A program made the position numbers and the translations under genes. Of a stretch of DNA of 64,000 nt, positions 13,411 through 27,000 are shown one piece after another. Origin of the DNA: Diadema setosum. Its lineage: Eukaryota; Echinodermata; Echinoidea; Diadematoida; Diadematidae. The first letter of the stretch is position 1. The number at the start of each line of letters is the position of its first letter. The notes below the pieces were generated by a model. The model worked only from the letters and a program-made list of their open reading frames with translations, was not told the origin of the DNA and searched no databases. The stretch is from assembly GCF_964275005.1 (NCBI RefSeq), contig NC_092686.1, positions 41,141,511 through 41,205,510 of the forward strand, written 5' to 3'.

Positions 13411-14400
13411 GTAGCATTTTGTAGCAAATGTACAATACAGGTAAAAAATCAAGGTCAAAGGTCAAAGAAGTCAAAGGTCAAAATTCTGTGTAGAAGTTCT
13501 GAAGCCCTCACCTAGTGCCATCACATATGAAATGAAATGAAATGAAATGAAATGAAATGAAATGAAATGAGATTTATTTACCAAACAAACAAACAAACAT
13601 CGTCAATGAAGTCACAACAATGAATAGTTAAGATATAGTTTGGCAAAAAAGAACTGGCAATAGCGTGCAGGCTAGTCGAGGCCAGTCCTTTCAATAATAA
13701 AGCAAAGCAGCTAAAGCAAACGGAATTGAAATCGGTTTAGAAATGGCGAAGGAGTAGCATTTTGTAGCAAAATGTACAATACAGGTCAAAAATCAAGGTC
13801 AAAGGTCAAAGAAGTCAAAGGTCAAAATTCTGTGTAGAAGTTTTGAAGCCCTCACCTAGTGCCATCACATAAAGCGAACGGAATCGAAACCGGGTTAGAA
13901 ATGGCGAAGGAGTAGCATTTTGTAGCAAAATGTACAATATAGGTCAAAAATCAAGGTCAAAGGTCAAAGAAGTCAAAGGTCAAAATTCTGTGTAGAAGTT
14001 TTGAAGCCCTCACCTAGTGCCATCACATAAAGCAAACGGAATCGAAATCGGGTTAGAAATGGCGAAGGAGTAGCATTTTGTAGCCATTGTACAATATAGG
14101 TCAAAAATCAAGGTCAAAGGTCAAAGAAGTCAAAGGTCAAAATTCTGTGTAGAAGTTTTGAAGCCCTCACCTAGTGCCATCACATAAAGCAAACGGAATC
14201 GAAATCGGGTTAGAAATGGCTAAGGAGTAGCATTTTGAAGCAAAATGTACAATATACATTGTAGGTCAAAGGTCAATGTCAAAGGTCACAACTGAAATTC
14301 TGTGTAGAAGTTTCAAAGCTCCCATGTAGTGCTATCATATAAAGCAAACAGAATCAAAATCGGCTCATAAATGACAAAGTAGCAAATTGAACATTTTGAT
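13411..14400 (+). repeat. Tandem array, about 158-bp unit, 5 copies
   Basis: Units begin at about 13411, 13754, 13912, 14070 and 14227. Copies 2-4 are nearly identical and copy 5 is degenerate. Unit 1 is split by an insertion at about 13527-13711. DR1 motifs lie at 13452-13464, 13796-13808, 13954-13966, 14111-14123 and 14263-14275. Confidence 0.85.
13527..13711 (-). mobile_element. Short retroelement insertion with TTTCA-repeat tail
   Basis: Relative to the other units, the first 158-bp unit is interrupted here. Read on the - strand the insert ends with an AATAAA-containing sequence followed by a (TTTCA)n tail (13527-13570 on +), as in the 3' ends of some LINEs and SINEs. The body is about 140 bp and has no recognised coding content. 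Confidence 0.45.
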
Positions 14401-14509
14401 CACACACGGACGCACACACGGACGGACAGACAGACGGACGGACGGACGGACACACACACGTACGGAGCCCGTTTCATAGTCCCCTGCTCGAACTCGTTCG
14501 GCGGGGACA

Positions 14510-16626
14510 AATAAATGCCACTATACATGATACTTAATACATACTGTAGCATAAGGAACATAATTTTGATGTCATGTCTCTACAATGTGAGTGACATCCA
14601 AGTCACGGTTGTAACGGACACTATGCAAAAGACCCAGTGCAGTTTATATATGGATATTCAATTTCAGAGAATCTAGCTGGTTTGGAGGGGAAAAAAATAA
14701 CCCAAATAAATGCAATAACACTCGCTTTGGCCAATAGAATTCAGTATCAGTAGATTTGTAAATGCAATCTCTGCTTTTAAAAGAAAGCCACATGGTGGAT
14801 ATAGTTTTTCGGACTAGCAAGATAATTTTCATATGGTGTATATGTGTGTGTGTGTGTGTCAATGTTCTTTACAAAGTGTTCTCATCAGTGCCGGTCCTGA
14901 GGACTTCTTATTATGAAAGTCCACTGTAATACCTTAGTGGCTATTCAGAAAACAACACTGATCTATACATCGTCATATTCTTGCAACGCTGGCTTTCATA
15001 ATAAGAAATTTCAGGAAACACAGATGAAATCCATCATTGTAACATGTATTTATCAAAGCAAACCTTGTTTCCCTTCATCTGGGATGACCCATAACACTTT
15101 CTTGAATTTGTAAATACAAATGATACATTAGTTGCCACTTGTCATCCAAGACTGCATTTTATGAGAACCCGACACCCTGCCATTAAAGTATTTCTAAATT
15201 GATTTCTGACAAATTTGCCGCCGATATGAACAAGCACAGAAAGTCCCTGTTGTTATAATCGGCGTAACTGTTGTAATATCAAAAGATCCCTGGCAAAATG
15301 AGAAGTGCTCACAGTTTGTTGAACCATGATGTCATCAACACATGCAAGATCAAGTTTCTTAGAGACGGCATGCAATACATGTACCAAAAAATGTGACTGA
15401 AGACACAGAGAAAGTTTGCGAGATTTCAGTTTCAGAGTCTGTCTTTATTTCTTTCATTCATCTGCGATATTTGAATAGAATATTTAGGTGTGATTACACA
15501 ATTGCCAACACATATAAAACTAAATTTACATCGCCTTTAAAAAAACAATACTCCTCCGTCAAAACTACATCTCGGAATATAAAAGCGTAAGAGTACAAAA
15601 CAATACAGAAATATTGATAAAAGGTAAAATTATCTGCATGGAGGGTACATGTGTTACATTTTTACATGTCATATAAAATATATGTTTGATTGCACTGTAA
15701 TAATTTGTCGACAAATTTTCAAAATGCCTCATAATAACCACCAGATATTTATTCAAGTCATTACGCCATTGCATTTGTATTTGCCTTGACCAACATTTGA
15801 TAGTCATACCAATCTGTGGAAACACAATTTCAATGATTGTTGATTTCAAGCTCAAAGTAATGTCCAAACCCCTTTCAGGATGTAAAAATTGATACGATTC
15901 ACTGCACTATTACACACAAATTAAATCACAAAAACATGTTGTTCATCCATCCATTCACTAGAATCTCTTGAATAGCTTTAAAAATATTGTTGACTGGCTG
16001 AACTTCTTTTAGATTAACGAAGATTCAAACTCACTAGTCCTGCTGGCTATTAAGGTAAACACTTACTATACATTATGCTGTATATTTGCCATAGAGATAA
16101 CATACACAACGTGGTATACCCTGCTCCCACCTACAAGCGAATCCATCAGAATGAAAAAAAATAATTTAAAAGCGTCACTGAAACGACGTCAAACGTTAAT
16201 CATTCCGACTATGAATGGGAACTTTTATTCAGATTCTATTCAGCCAAGTACTTGACAAACTGGGGAACAATTTGTTTGAGGTTGAATGTGTCACATTATA
16301 AAAAGTAGTACCTATACAAAGCATGGTTTTATAAAATTGCATACACTGTACATCTGTAAATGGCAAGCTGTTTTGCTGATACACTGTATATATGTCAATG
16401 TGATATCCTTTATACTCTTGATAAATTGTACAAAATAACATGTATTCCTTCTGTAAACTATAGATCTTGCTCAATCTGATAAAATGTACAAATTGTTAAA
16501 TATTTTATTTTGCTATAAATGGAAAGAGAAATAGCCAGTATCAAAATACACACCATCATTTTTCAAATTCATGTCAGGAGACTTCAACTCTGCATGAAAC
16601 TGCGTGAAATTTGAATGTTTTGCCTC
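14510..16626. other. Intergenic DNA without a recognisable gene
   Basis: AT-rich DNA with a short (TG)n at about 14843-14860. No coding exon, tRNA or named repeat was seen. Confidence 0.45.
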
Positions 16627-16693
16627 TAACCCGTTCTGGTGGCCCGTGTATTAAGTCTATGGGTATTTCAGAATTCAGTGTGGAACGGGTTAA
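16627..16693. repeat. Short palindromic element bounded by TAACCCGTTC
   Basis: TAACCCGTTC at 16627-16636 is matched by GAACGGGTTA near 16683-16692. The interior shares an AAGTCTATGGG-type core with the element at 32525-32617, so the two appear to be one small MITE-like family. Confidence 0.5.
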
Positions 16694-17119
16694 TCAATAA
16701 ACCGAGTGTCGAGGGTACAAAATAACCCCGAACAGCACAGGTGAGGTGACATACCCCACAGATATTTACTATAAATCAGAAGTCCCCTCTGAAGAGATGA
16801 CTGAAAACTCTGTTCAACAAGCCTCTGTACTGCATTAGAACCAGGGAATAACGTAGTATGCATTCACTTGCTGAAATGAAACCTTTGCGTATCAAATTTC
16901 TCTTTGCCCCCTCAAAAGAGATTTATTTTTGTGTTGGCGTGAATTGCAATGAAGTGGAGCTGACTAGATTTGGCATTAAAGGCTGGGTACAGCCTACAGG
17001 TGTTGATATCTCAAATTGCACATTCTCATACATACAAACATACAAACACATACAAACAGATGAAGACATGCATTCATATACATGCCTTCAAACATGGATT
17101 TGTCTGCTGTTTTGTCCCC

Positions 17120-17150
<31 letters not shown>

Positions 17151-18174
17151 ACTTCACCTGATCAACCCAAAGGCTGTGATACTAGTGGCAGTAGGAACTT
17201 AACGAGGCCAATCACTGGAGTTACTTCTGAGAGTGTGAGCTGCTGGCTTCATGGCTGTGTATGACGCCCCGTTTTAACTCCTTATGCTGCATTCATGAAC
17301 AATCTAGATGACACAGTCATGTCAGGACTCTGGAAACTCACTCCTTTGACGGTATACATGGTAAGATGCAGCATGTTTATTCCATGGCAGTTTCCCATCA
17401 CCGGTTGCCCAGCAGAAGATGGTTGGTGAGTTGTACAAACAGCAGGCCGTACCAGCAACAGAATTCCTTCCATTAATTGAAGATTTGGCACATGAGAAGA
17501 ACTGGCCAATCTCACACTGCTGCCAGCATTCACTCATCAATATCAATGAGCTTCGAAATTCCACAGCGCAACCAGAGAGATACTTGTGTGTGTGGCATAC
17601 TACTCAGTGGGCAAGATATTATTCCTGAAACAGGGAGATTTTTAAATTCTCTTCTCCAAACATGAAAGATGCCAGAAGTTATAGATCAGAAAGCATCCCG
17701 CAGAATAAAAGGGGATTGGCAACTCTAAAATTTGAACCGTTCATCATAGGGGAGACACGTCTACTCAAGCATCACATTGCAAGCATCTACATATATGTAT
17801 GTAGTACTAAAAGCTAATGCCCCGATTCAAGTGTAGCCCATGACTATTAAGCAGTCAGACATTATTATATGGTATAAGCAGTGAACCACTATATATGCAC
17901 ATCATTTGCAAAGTGCAGGAGTGAAGGCACCCATACTAAATAAAAATAAGGCTGTGCCTGCAACACCAGTTACCACAAATCAGATGTGCAAATGAGCCCA
18001 CCTGTGAGGTCTTACCTCCCAGACTACAGCTTTTGGAAATTACTGCACCAAGGTGACATTTGTTCTTTCAAAGAGTCATATTACTCACTACTTATAGAGA
18101 GGCCATATTTCACATCCACTGTGTGAAACTTTATCTGGCATCAATTGACACGGGGCAAACAACAGTCTGATAGT
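16694..18174. other. Intergenic DNA without a recognisable gene
   Basis: Contains a C12-T23 run at 17116-17150. A weakly protein-like open frame at 17419-17628 (+) matches no family I recognise and has no splice context. Confidence 0.4.
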
Positions 18175-18346
18175 AAGCAAATAATCAACGTTGGTGAAGG
18201 TGATGGGACAAACTATCACTTCCGAGGCGATCTGGATGTAGCTATCTTTCTGAAGCGCAGCCGAGGAAAGATAGCGTACACAATCAGATCGCCGAGGAAG
18301 TGATAGTTTGTCTCATTGCCTGAAACTAAAAGTTGATAATTTGCTT
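18175..18346. repeat. Long imperfect palindrome (foldback/MITE-like)
   Basis: Left arm 18175-18250 and right arm 18266-18346 are inverted copies: AAGCAAATAATCAAC pairs with GTTGATAATTTGCTT, and the GACAAACTATCACTTCC and CGATCT blocks recur inverted around a short centre near 18255. It would fold into a hairpin of roughly 75 bp with bulges. Confidence 0.65.
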
Positions 18347-18517
18347 TATGTTCCACATCTAGGGTCCTAGATATTTACCATTCTATTCCACATCTGAAAC
18401 CGTTTTAGCTGTCTTTAGGTATCCTCGGGGTTTAGGCTATGTAGTTTACTTTAGATGTATGCGTGTAGATGACAAAACAACGAATTTGCTCCGCGCCCTG
18501 CGCATGGCACCGAAAAC

Positions 18518-18587
18518 AAAAGCGCGTTGCACTGTGGTCTATCACTTGAACCAGGTCAAATGATAGACCACAGTGCAACGCACTTTT
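18518..18587. repeat. 27-bp-arm hairpin
   Basis: Arms 18518-18544 and 18561-18587 are inverted copies with one mismatch, separated by a 16-base loop. It lies about 400 bp beyond the Nischarin stop, possibly in or near that gene's 3' UTR. Confidence 0.75.
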
Positions 18588-18995
18588 ATTTTGCGCGTAC
18601 TCTAAATTGTAAGTTATATCACACGTTAGGACTGTGTAGACTAAGAGATCAGCGAAACAAAATGACTATCATCATAGAGTGTAACGTACTTTTCTTCTCA
18701 GGTGATGTGATGGGCAAAACTATGCTTTATCACGTGATCAGCTCTTGACCAATCCTATAGCAAGATTCTTAGTATGTGGAATATGATATTTTTTTATCCA
18801 TATTGAGCATCACAATACTTTGCACATTGCCTTGCATGCAACTCCTTGATACTATCAAATCTTATTTTCTCTGAAATTAGCATTTTCCATGGTGCTTAAC
18901 TTTACAACAACAACAAAAAAAAAAAAAAAAAAAAAGCTACCTCTTGCCTGTCCCCTGGCAATTTTTTTGTTAGCCTGATGGACAACTGTTGTGGG

Positions 18996-21081
18996 TTATG
19001 CGCTGACCTGGATTGAGAGTTCTTTATTATGCATGTCTCTCCACTGACCACACAACATCTTCATTAACCTCTCTCTGTCTTCCAGGGAGGGAAGCATCAA
19101 TGTCCACACAACGTCCGGTGTGTGGTGCCTCTCGCCTCCCTGCAGGTCATCGGACGTGAAGTACTCCCGGCTGATGTCGACCTCCACGTTGATGACCTCA
19201 AAGATCAGGGTGATGTCGCAGGACGAGAAGTCGCTCACTACCAGCCGCTTGAGATTGAAGATCGGCTGGACGTCGCCGACGGCGTACTGCTGGCTGTCCG
19301 GGAGGAGCTTGGAGAAGTTTGGAATAGGATAGCACACGTGGTCCTCCACGCACAGGGCAGCGTGAGTATTGGTCAGGATGAGGGATCTCGGGTAACGAGG
19401 GGTAGTCTCGATCACCGGAGGTTCGTAATCACTGTGGTTGATGACATCCCCAATCTGATGGAGCAGCATGTACATCAAGAGATGAACATCATGGATATTG
19501 TGGGTGAGACTCTTAACCTTCTCCACCACCAGATATGTGAGGTCATTGATTGTTTCCTCATTTGCATAGGTGAACTTGACCCCACCAGGATGTCGGTATT
19601 CCGTGATGACAGCTTCCTGCCTCGCCTTCATGGCCTCCTGGTAGAGATCGATGGGTGAACCCGGCCTCTGGTCTGCCTCCCGGGGACTGGCTGGGCATGG
19701 CAGGGCCAGCATCAATTGCTGCTGGAAGTTGTGCGTCTCCTTGAAGCTTCTAGTGATCAAGGTCATGGTGTTCTCAGCCGACTGGCCAGTGAGTCGGATC
19801 TTCTGGTCAAACAGGCCAACCACGACCTCTTCCAAGTCTGAGAGCAGCATAACATGCTGGCAACGCACCCTGTTCTCCATGGATTCCGTGGCGTTAAGGA
19901 TCACTCCACTGGCATGGGGAGCCTCTTCGAGTCTGCCCGACCTCAGCCGGGACTTGTTGACGGCCGAGTCGCTGCACATACGCCGGTGGGTTTTCCAAGC
20001 TTCGCGGTGGAACTTCACGTTCTTATCGGACAAGATATATAGCGCCCTCGTGCTGAGCATAACACAAGAAATCACTTCCTCTGTGGGACACGCATACGTG
20101 ATCACGTTCGTCCAGAGTACATGGAGCAGATATTCGGCAGTAAGTCCTATCTGCGTGACATTCTCGTGGAAGTACTTGACAAGTTCTCTGGCAGACATAA
20201 CAGCTAAGCACTGCATGGAAGAGCTCATCACCAGCTCTTTTCTCTGGATGCAAGATGACAAATGATCCATAACTGACTCCTCATACTCTGGGAGTCTGTG
20301 TGTCTGCACTTGAGGTTTGATATTAGGTGCAGTTATCTCGTGGCCAAACTCAACACTTGGAATATCTAGTACTGTGGTATCTGTTTGAGATGAATCTAAA
20401 TCTTCAGTCTCCTCAGCACTCTCCTTTTCATCACTGACCTTAACTGAAATGTCTGTGTTCTCCAACTGCTCTGCAACTGTATCCACACTAGTGTCCTGTA
20501 ACTCACTGCTGTCTACAGTTTCAGATGCCTGCTCCTTAGCATCCTCAACTGTACTACCCTGGGAATTATTGATGTCTAGGTCTGACTCACTCTGATCGAC
20601 TTTGGATTCAACGTTTGACTCTTCTGACATTTCTGCTGGTTTTTCTATCCTGTCAGTCCATCCAAGCAGTGCCAAAACATGACTCAAGACCTCTGTAACT
20701 TCCGTCTCTGAGGGGGACTTACTGGCAAGTTTGACCGAGCCACTCTTCACCCCCCTGATAACCCCAACCAACTCCTCCTGCTCCTGGGCCGTCATCAGAT
20801 TCAGGTAATTCTCCAGGGTGGGGCCGTTGACGGCAGGCGGGGGCATGCCAGCGGCCTCGTGCCTGGGGCCGTACGTGAAGAGTTTGGGGCCCTGGAAGTA
20901 AACGGTGAGCTGGGAGAAGATGCTGGGGATGGATGTGATGCCAGCCTGGTTGTGGCGGCTCACCTCGTCCAGGATGTGGTAGGCAAAGGCCTTGGGACTC
21001 AACTTGACCTGCTGGAGTGGGCGTGGCTGGTCCGGGGGCGGCCCAGACTTGGGTTTGGGTGACCGTGACCTTGATCGTGCT
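18996..21081 (-). CDS. NISCH: NISCH exon 13 (large terminal coding exon)
   Basis: Acceptor TTTCAG ending at 21082; stop TAA at 18998-18996. 694 residues. It opens with an Arg/Ser/Pro-rich run, then a helical segment (ENYLNLMTAQEQEELVGVI), an acidic Ser/Glu/Thr-rich stretch, and the conserved Nischarin C-terminal region ending near LCGQWRDMHNKELSIQVSA. The whole C-terminal half in one exon suggests intron loss. Confidence 0.94.
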
Positions 21082-24000
21082 CTGAAATAAGTTTGTAAAT
21101 TTGATCTTTCACTTCTTCAACCTTAAACCTCACACTGTAGAGATTATAAAATATACATCACTCTGACTGGTATATTTCCACTTAAAAAAGCCAAACATTT
21201 CTGTTGAATCTCATTAGAAAACAACATATTATGGCAGAAAAAGAATATGCACTGTTTGAGGTGAAAATTACATGTAACTTCATAATTAGCAGTAAGAGCA
21301 GTTGGGAGTAAAAATATTTCGTGCATGTAGAATGAAATTATTTGAATACTACAAATGTTTGCAGCTGTCCTTCAAAAGATCCAACAAAAAAATCCAAACC
21401 ATCTAAATGATTTCCATACCCTACACTGTATGAGTACTTTGAAGAGACTTTAAAAACAAACCACAGTAAGCCAACAGATATGTGATACTCATTTCAATGA
21501 CTGGAAACAATGGTTGTAGAGAGTAATGTGCGTGAACTCGTATATACTGCTTAATACCTTTTTGATTTGTCTTTTTTCCCTCTGCCCTCCTGTCCAATCT
21601 TCTTTTCCGCGACGCTGTCAACATCACTCCCGCTGGGGTCAGACATCTCGTTGAAGATGCTGAGCCATGCCTTGCCCCCCTGTTGCCGTAGCGACTCTAC
21701 CTTGGCCTTGAACTCGGGGTCGTCTCCTGGAAAATATGCACACAGCACACAGCATGGACAGTTATATCACTGGACATAGAAAGACACCTAATGCTACACA
21801 AGGCAATGTTATGGTTATCCAACATCTGCCTAGGCTATATTTTGCTGGAATTTTGCCCTAGGGAAACAAAGTTTGCTTGCTACACTGTAAACCCACCATA
21901 TTAGCAGCCTTTGGTTGGTCACATGCCAGAACGCCTTTCAGTACATGACAACAAAACTTTCACCACTATAGGACAAAGAACAACTGCATAAGAAAATGTT
22001 TTGATACTAGACAAAACTTTATTCCATGTGAACAGGAATTAATCTAGATAAAGGATTTTACTCTGCAATACATTGCTAGAAATAAACAGCCCAAGCAATA
22101 GAAACTGAAAAACAAACTAAACTTACAATCAAATGTATGAATATTTCTGATAGCACAAGTTGCTAATTTGTAAATCATCAGTATTGTGATTGCACTGCTT
22201 TAGCACTTGCACTCTCATGTATCAGTGACATGTATTTGAGTTTTATGATATGAAAGTTAAAAGACAGCAGCATATATTCGATACACATTTTGGCAACATA
22301 CTGCTAAGTGATGCAATATACACTCATCACATATGCGCTGTCAATACACAAAATAAATTCTAAATGTTCATTATGTTCAGGCATGTGCAGTTGATTTGAG
22401 TCATTGAGACATAATGGTTCCATCCTGTTTATGAAATTCCTATCAGTATCATTATCTGTCTATTTTAACTACAAACAGGAATATGGCTTTTGGAAATCAT
22501 TTTCCAAAATGAAATTTGTCACATAAAAAATTTTGAGTTTATCTGCATCTGCAAGGGAAGCATCTCCTTGTCTGTACAGATCAGAGTGAAATTTTTAGAA
22601 AAGACTGATGTGTAAGTGCCTAATGTCTTTCTACTAGCTGGACATTGGGAGTCACCTGTGAGGTTAGCAGGTAAGGAGGAAATATTAGAGCCTTTCTTGG
22701 ATGAACTAGGGTCGGCTATCGCTGCCTCGTGGACTACTTTCTGTGGGATGCACCGAGCAAACAAAACAAACACAAAACAAAAGAAAAAGAAAATCTGTTG
22801 GAAAATGTGCATTCTTTGGTGGTGAAATAAAAGCATAACTGGTATTAAAGGAGACCGAAATTGTTTGCAAAAGTTAAAAAATGCTGTCTACCTGCTAGTT
22901 GAGCAGTTATATCTCAAAGTAGAAGTGTACCGTGGCAAGAATGTCATTCATTTCTGAAATGTAACAAAATAGACCCAGCTGTGCCCAGACATGTACACTA
23001 CCTACTTCACTTCTTTCTCACTCATTTTAAGACAATATTTTTTCCAATTTGGAAGCATGATGCAGTCATAAATGTGACTTGATTTTGTTCCTTTAGGCTG
23101 TAAAAATGTTGAATTGAAGTAGAAGACATTAAATTCCCTTGAATTTGTTTACAGCATACAATGTGCTAATTTGCGGCTGGTGCTTAAGATACAAGTGAGA
23201 TTAGGCAGAATATCTTTGATCTTTATTGTGCTCGTGGCTTTTTGTGCATTGCTGTCTGAAAAATGCATCTCTTTTTCTTTTTTGGACAACTTTTTGGTAA
23301 GTTACAATTAACAAATAGTTACAGAACTCAGAAAGAAGTGATCAACAGAAAAGTGCAGTATTCTGAATTGGCTTGATCTTTAGCGAGCACATGTATGGAA
23401 GAAATGTGATGGAATCGTGCTAGAAGAAATTTTGATGAGAGTAATTGTAACTAGGAAGGCGAGATCTGTCTACAACTTTTTCCAAACCTCGATGATGTGA
23501 TGCACACTGAAATGAAGATAATGTTGTGAAGTGCACAACAAAAGGAAAGGCATTATACACAAATAATGTGGTACTGTATATCAAGAAATTCATAGCATTC
23601 CTTTTTCAGATCTGTATGAACATCCTACACAAAAACAAAATAAAAAAGAGAAAAGTCTTATAAATTAAGACTCTCTCATCAACAGCTATCAAATACATAA
23701 TAATGGGTTAGAAACTGTGACATCTAGCTCTACCAAGTCTCATCTGTGATTTAGTGCAAAATTGGAACTGATAATGAAACTTCTTCCTTTTTTTTGGGGG
23801 GGGGGGGAGGGTCACCCTTACTAAATCAATCTTCAGGTTAGTCTATATTTTCACCACAAAATAATTTTAGAATCATGCAATGCTTGCTAGAGTTACAGCT
23901 GTTTACAAAGTATAGTATCCCTGTAAGTTGAATCATATACTATCTTGGTATGCAAAATGCACATATCAAATCAAAGTGAACAATCATTTGCAATATATGC

Positions 24001-27000
24001 CACTAAAAAGCAACATCTCTTGTGCATGTCTAATGAAACACTTAGCTCTGGGGTAAAATGTTGTAGATTCTGCCTGCACAAAAGTAAACTGAAGGTAGAA
24101 GAGATGTGTACCAGTGGACATGGAGAAGTATTGGATGATCCACTGAGGTACAAACCTTGGGAGAGTTGTGCTTTGAGCCCACGAAGGGGCGGTAGTCTTT
24201 GGATTTCTTGATTGCCTTCAGAATGTTGACAGTGTCCTGCATGCGTGGAGGTAACAATTCATAATAAAAACGTAATCATAACAAGCCTCTGAAACCTTTC
24301 TTCCTCAAATATTCAGTGCAAGTATACATAGCATTGTTTTATGTAACTATTCAGCAGGGATCATACTGTCATACTTGGGTGTAGGATACAAAGCAAGACC
24401 ATTTCTGCCGACCTTAAAGTTCACCAAATCGGTAAAAATCGGAGTAAAATATGTAAAGACAGGAATTTTATAAATTTCCAATTACTTGACACAAACAGAG
24501 GACCCCATTAACACTAAACAGAACCACAATGGTGAAAAAAAAAAAGAAGCTACATTTCTGGTACAAAGAGAAGAAAATGCTTCTCCTACATCAGAAAGGT
24601 TGGCAGGTAAGAAAGAGGCATGCCATTCATCCTTTGTGTCTGAGCTTCAATTTCTTTGAGAATAAGTCACACTCTTTTAATAAATAGTGGTTGATGATGC
24701 TATGGAATCATTGTTTCATTGATAAAAAAAAATGAAGTCTAAATTTGAGGACTTGAAAAAAGAAAGTCTTTCCTCTCCTGTCTGTCACTGCACAATTCAA
24801 AAATTGTTAAGTATGGCAGTCTTGCCACTCTAAAACTTGTTGGAAAAAAGAAAGAACTGGGCCCCATTTCATAAAAAGTTGACATGATAGCAACTCTTGT
24901 TGGAATGGCAATGGTCATGGTAATGACAACAATCCAGCTTCCTGATTGGCTATTGCTATGGGAAGTTGCCATTCCAGCAAGAGTTGCTATCCTAACATCT
25001 CTTATGAAATAGGGCCGTGGTCACATTTTGTGTCATTTTATTTTTGACAAAATGGAATCCCACCTTCTCTTTCTCAGATGGCTTGTGCCCGTCCAGACTG
25101 AGCTCCATGAAGCGGTCTTCAAAGAGCTCCAGGACCTTGGTGCGGTAGTCCACCACGTTGGTGACAGGGTTCTCACTGAGGAGAAGCTGCTCTAGACAGG
25201 GCAGGTTGCAGACATGCTGGATCTCCACCACCTATGAATCGACAGGAAGAAGGGGACACCAGGTGAGTAGAGTCAGCGGGCTTACTGTTCTCCAAGTCCT
25301 TGGCAACTCTGAAAATTTACCTTACGGGAGTTTGCTACATTGCCAGTGATACACAAAAATGAAACGAGGGGTTTTGTCGCTCTCAAGGTATTTCATCATC
25401 TGTCCTTCTGAGCACTACTCCAACATTTCTCTCTCATTCAAAGACAGCTCTATGGGCGACACATTTATAAAGGCCTTGATCCTTGAGAATGAAGATCCCA
25501 TCTCCTCTTTCACAAGATTCACATATAATTCAGAAATTGTGTTGAGCTTGAAATGCATGGTTATGTGCTCATGTGTTTTGAGCATGAAGATGACGTAAAT
25601 AGGTAAAGATAGACATACGGCATATTTGCTTACGTTTTCCCCTTTCATTACCCTTTCTCCTTACCATTATCTTTTCTCCTATCATTACCTTTTTTCCTAT
25701 CATTACCTTTTCTCCTACCATTATCTTTTCTCCTACAGTATCATAACATTGCATCCAAACACTTCATAACCAATCTACAACGATCTGTTTCATCAATGGA
25801 CATCAAGTACAGTGTGTTCATATGATATGGGCATATCCTAACATCATAAGCTGCCAACTAAAACCTTATAATCAATCTAAAACTCACATGCTCGATGATG
25901 TTTGACCGGATGTCCAGCTTGACCAGGGAGTAGAGCTTGGAGAGGCCCTGCAGGCTGGACAGGTCATTTTTGGTCAGGAGCAAGGTGTGGACGTTGCCCA
26001 GCCGGGTGTTGAGGTTCTCCAGGGAGGAGAGCTGGTTGTAGGACAGGTTGAGGTGGGTCATGGCGGGGAGGTGCTGGAGGTGGTCCACCGCCCTCAGCTG
26101 GTTGTAACTCAGGTTCAGCTGCTGTACATGTGGCAGCAAGCACTGTGGGGAGGGAGTTGGAGCAAGAATCAGCAAGGAGATGGCAGCCGTCAGTCCGACG
26201 TATGGGGAAATAGATGTAGAGGGGTAGTATGAAATACACAGACGTACGGACAATCAAGAGGACTGTATCTCAATCTACACTTCTGATGGGTGTCCTTCTT
26301 CATCAATTGGCACATACATATGTTGTGAAACTAACTGTCACTATGGAAGGATTACACATCTTTTATAATCTGTGATGCAGAACAATTACTATATTTTAAG
26401 ATTGTCATTTGTTATGTAAAGTGGGGTTTCTGTAATACATTATGGTCATACCATCCCCTCCCTCCTTCAAATGCCTAGGGTGAGACACATGTAACCTGGC
26501 AAATTATAGTTTAAGTGCTCAAGCACAAAGGGGATGATGAGACACAGGGCCACCTGTTTCACATTGGGTGGATATGGGGGAGGGGGCAAAGGTACAAAGG
26601 GAGTGTGAAGGGGGCATATGAGGAAGGGGCAGAGGTAGGGGGTGAGGTGAGAACTGAAGACAGGGAACGTGCAAAAGTAAGGGTACATGTCTTTGCAAGT
26701 GCAGATTTTTTTTGCTGCTGTGCTCTTACAGCTGGTTCAATCTATTTTAAGTCTTGTGATCTCTTTCATCTAAATTGGACAGCCATAGAACCTGGCTTGG
26801 ATATCTTTTCTTTCTTTCTTTTTATTTGATTGTAACTACATTAAAACAGAATAATGATAATAATCTGGCATTAACAACTGGCATACTCATACTACCAAAA
26901 TGCATACTGATTAGAAGGATATGCTTACCACAGAATGGTCAATACTGGTCAGGCTGTTGTGGCTGAAATCAGCCTGCTTCACTGCACTCCAGGGTGGCAC

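Larger units (their letters stand above)
13397..14509. mobile_element. Non-autonomous TIR element built of 158-bp tandem units
   Basis: The segment is bounded by perfect 11-bp inverted repeats, TGTCCCCGCCG at 13397-13407 and CGGCGGGGACA at 14499-14509. Inside are five tandem units whose GTAGCATTTTG landmark begins at 13411, 13754, 13912, 14070 and 14227; the period is 157-158 bp except across an insertion in the first unit. Each unit contains AGGTCA-A-AGGTCA. The last unit diverges and runs into a CACGGACGG-type simple repeat (14400-14465). There is no open frame for a transposase and no clear target-site duplication. Confidence 0.7.

Noticed and set aside
13411..14400. CRISPR array
   Set aside because: Repeat unit is 158 bp with no short repeat/spacer pattern, in a eukaryotic genome.
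17419..17665. Open frame of 69 codons with some protein-like composition
   Set aside because: No recognised family, no splice sites that extend it, and no neighbouring exon.
19120..20265. Three + strand open frames of 70-204 codons
   Set aside because: They are antisense shadows of the large Nischarin exon 13.
22841..23200. A further TTAA-type MITE beginning TTAAAGGAGACC
   Set aside because: No matching right end or internal inverted arm could be found.
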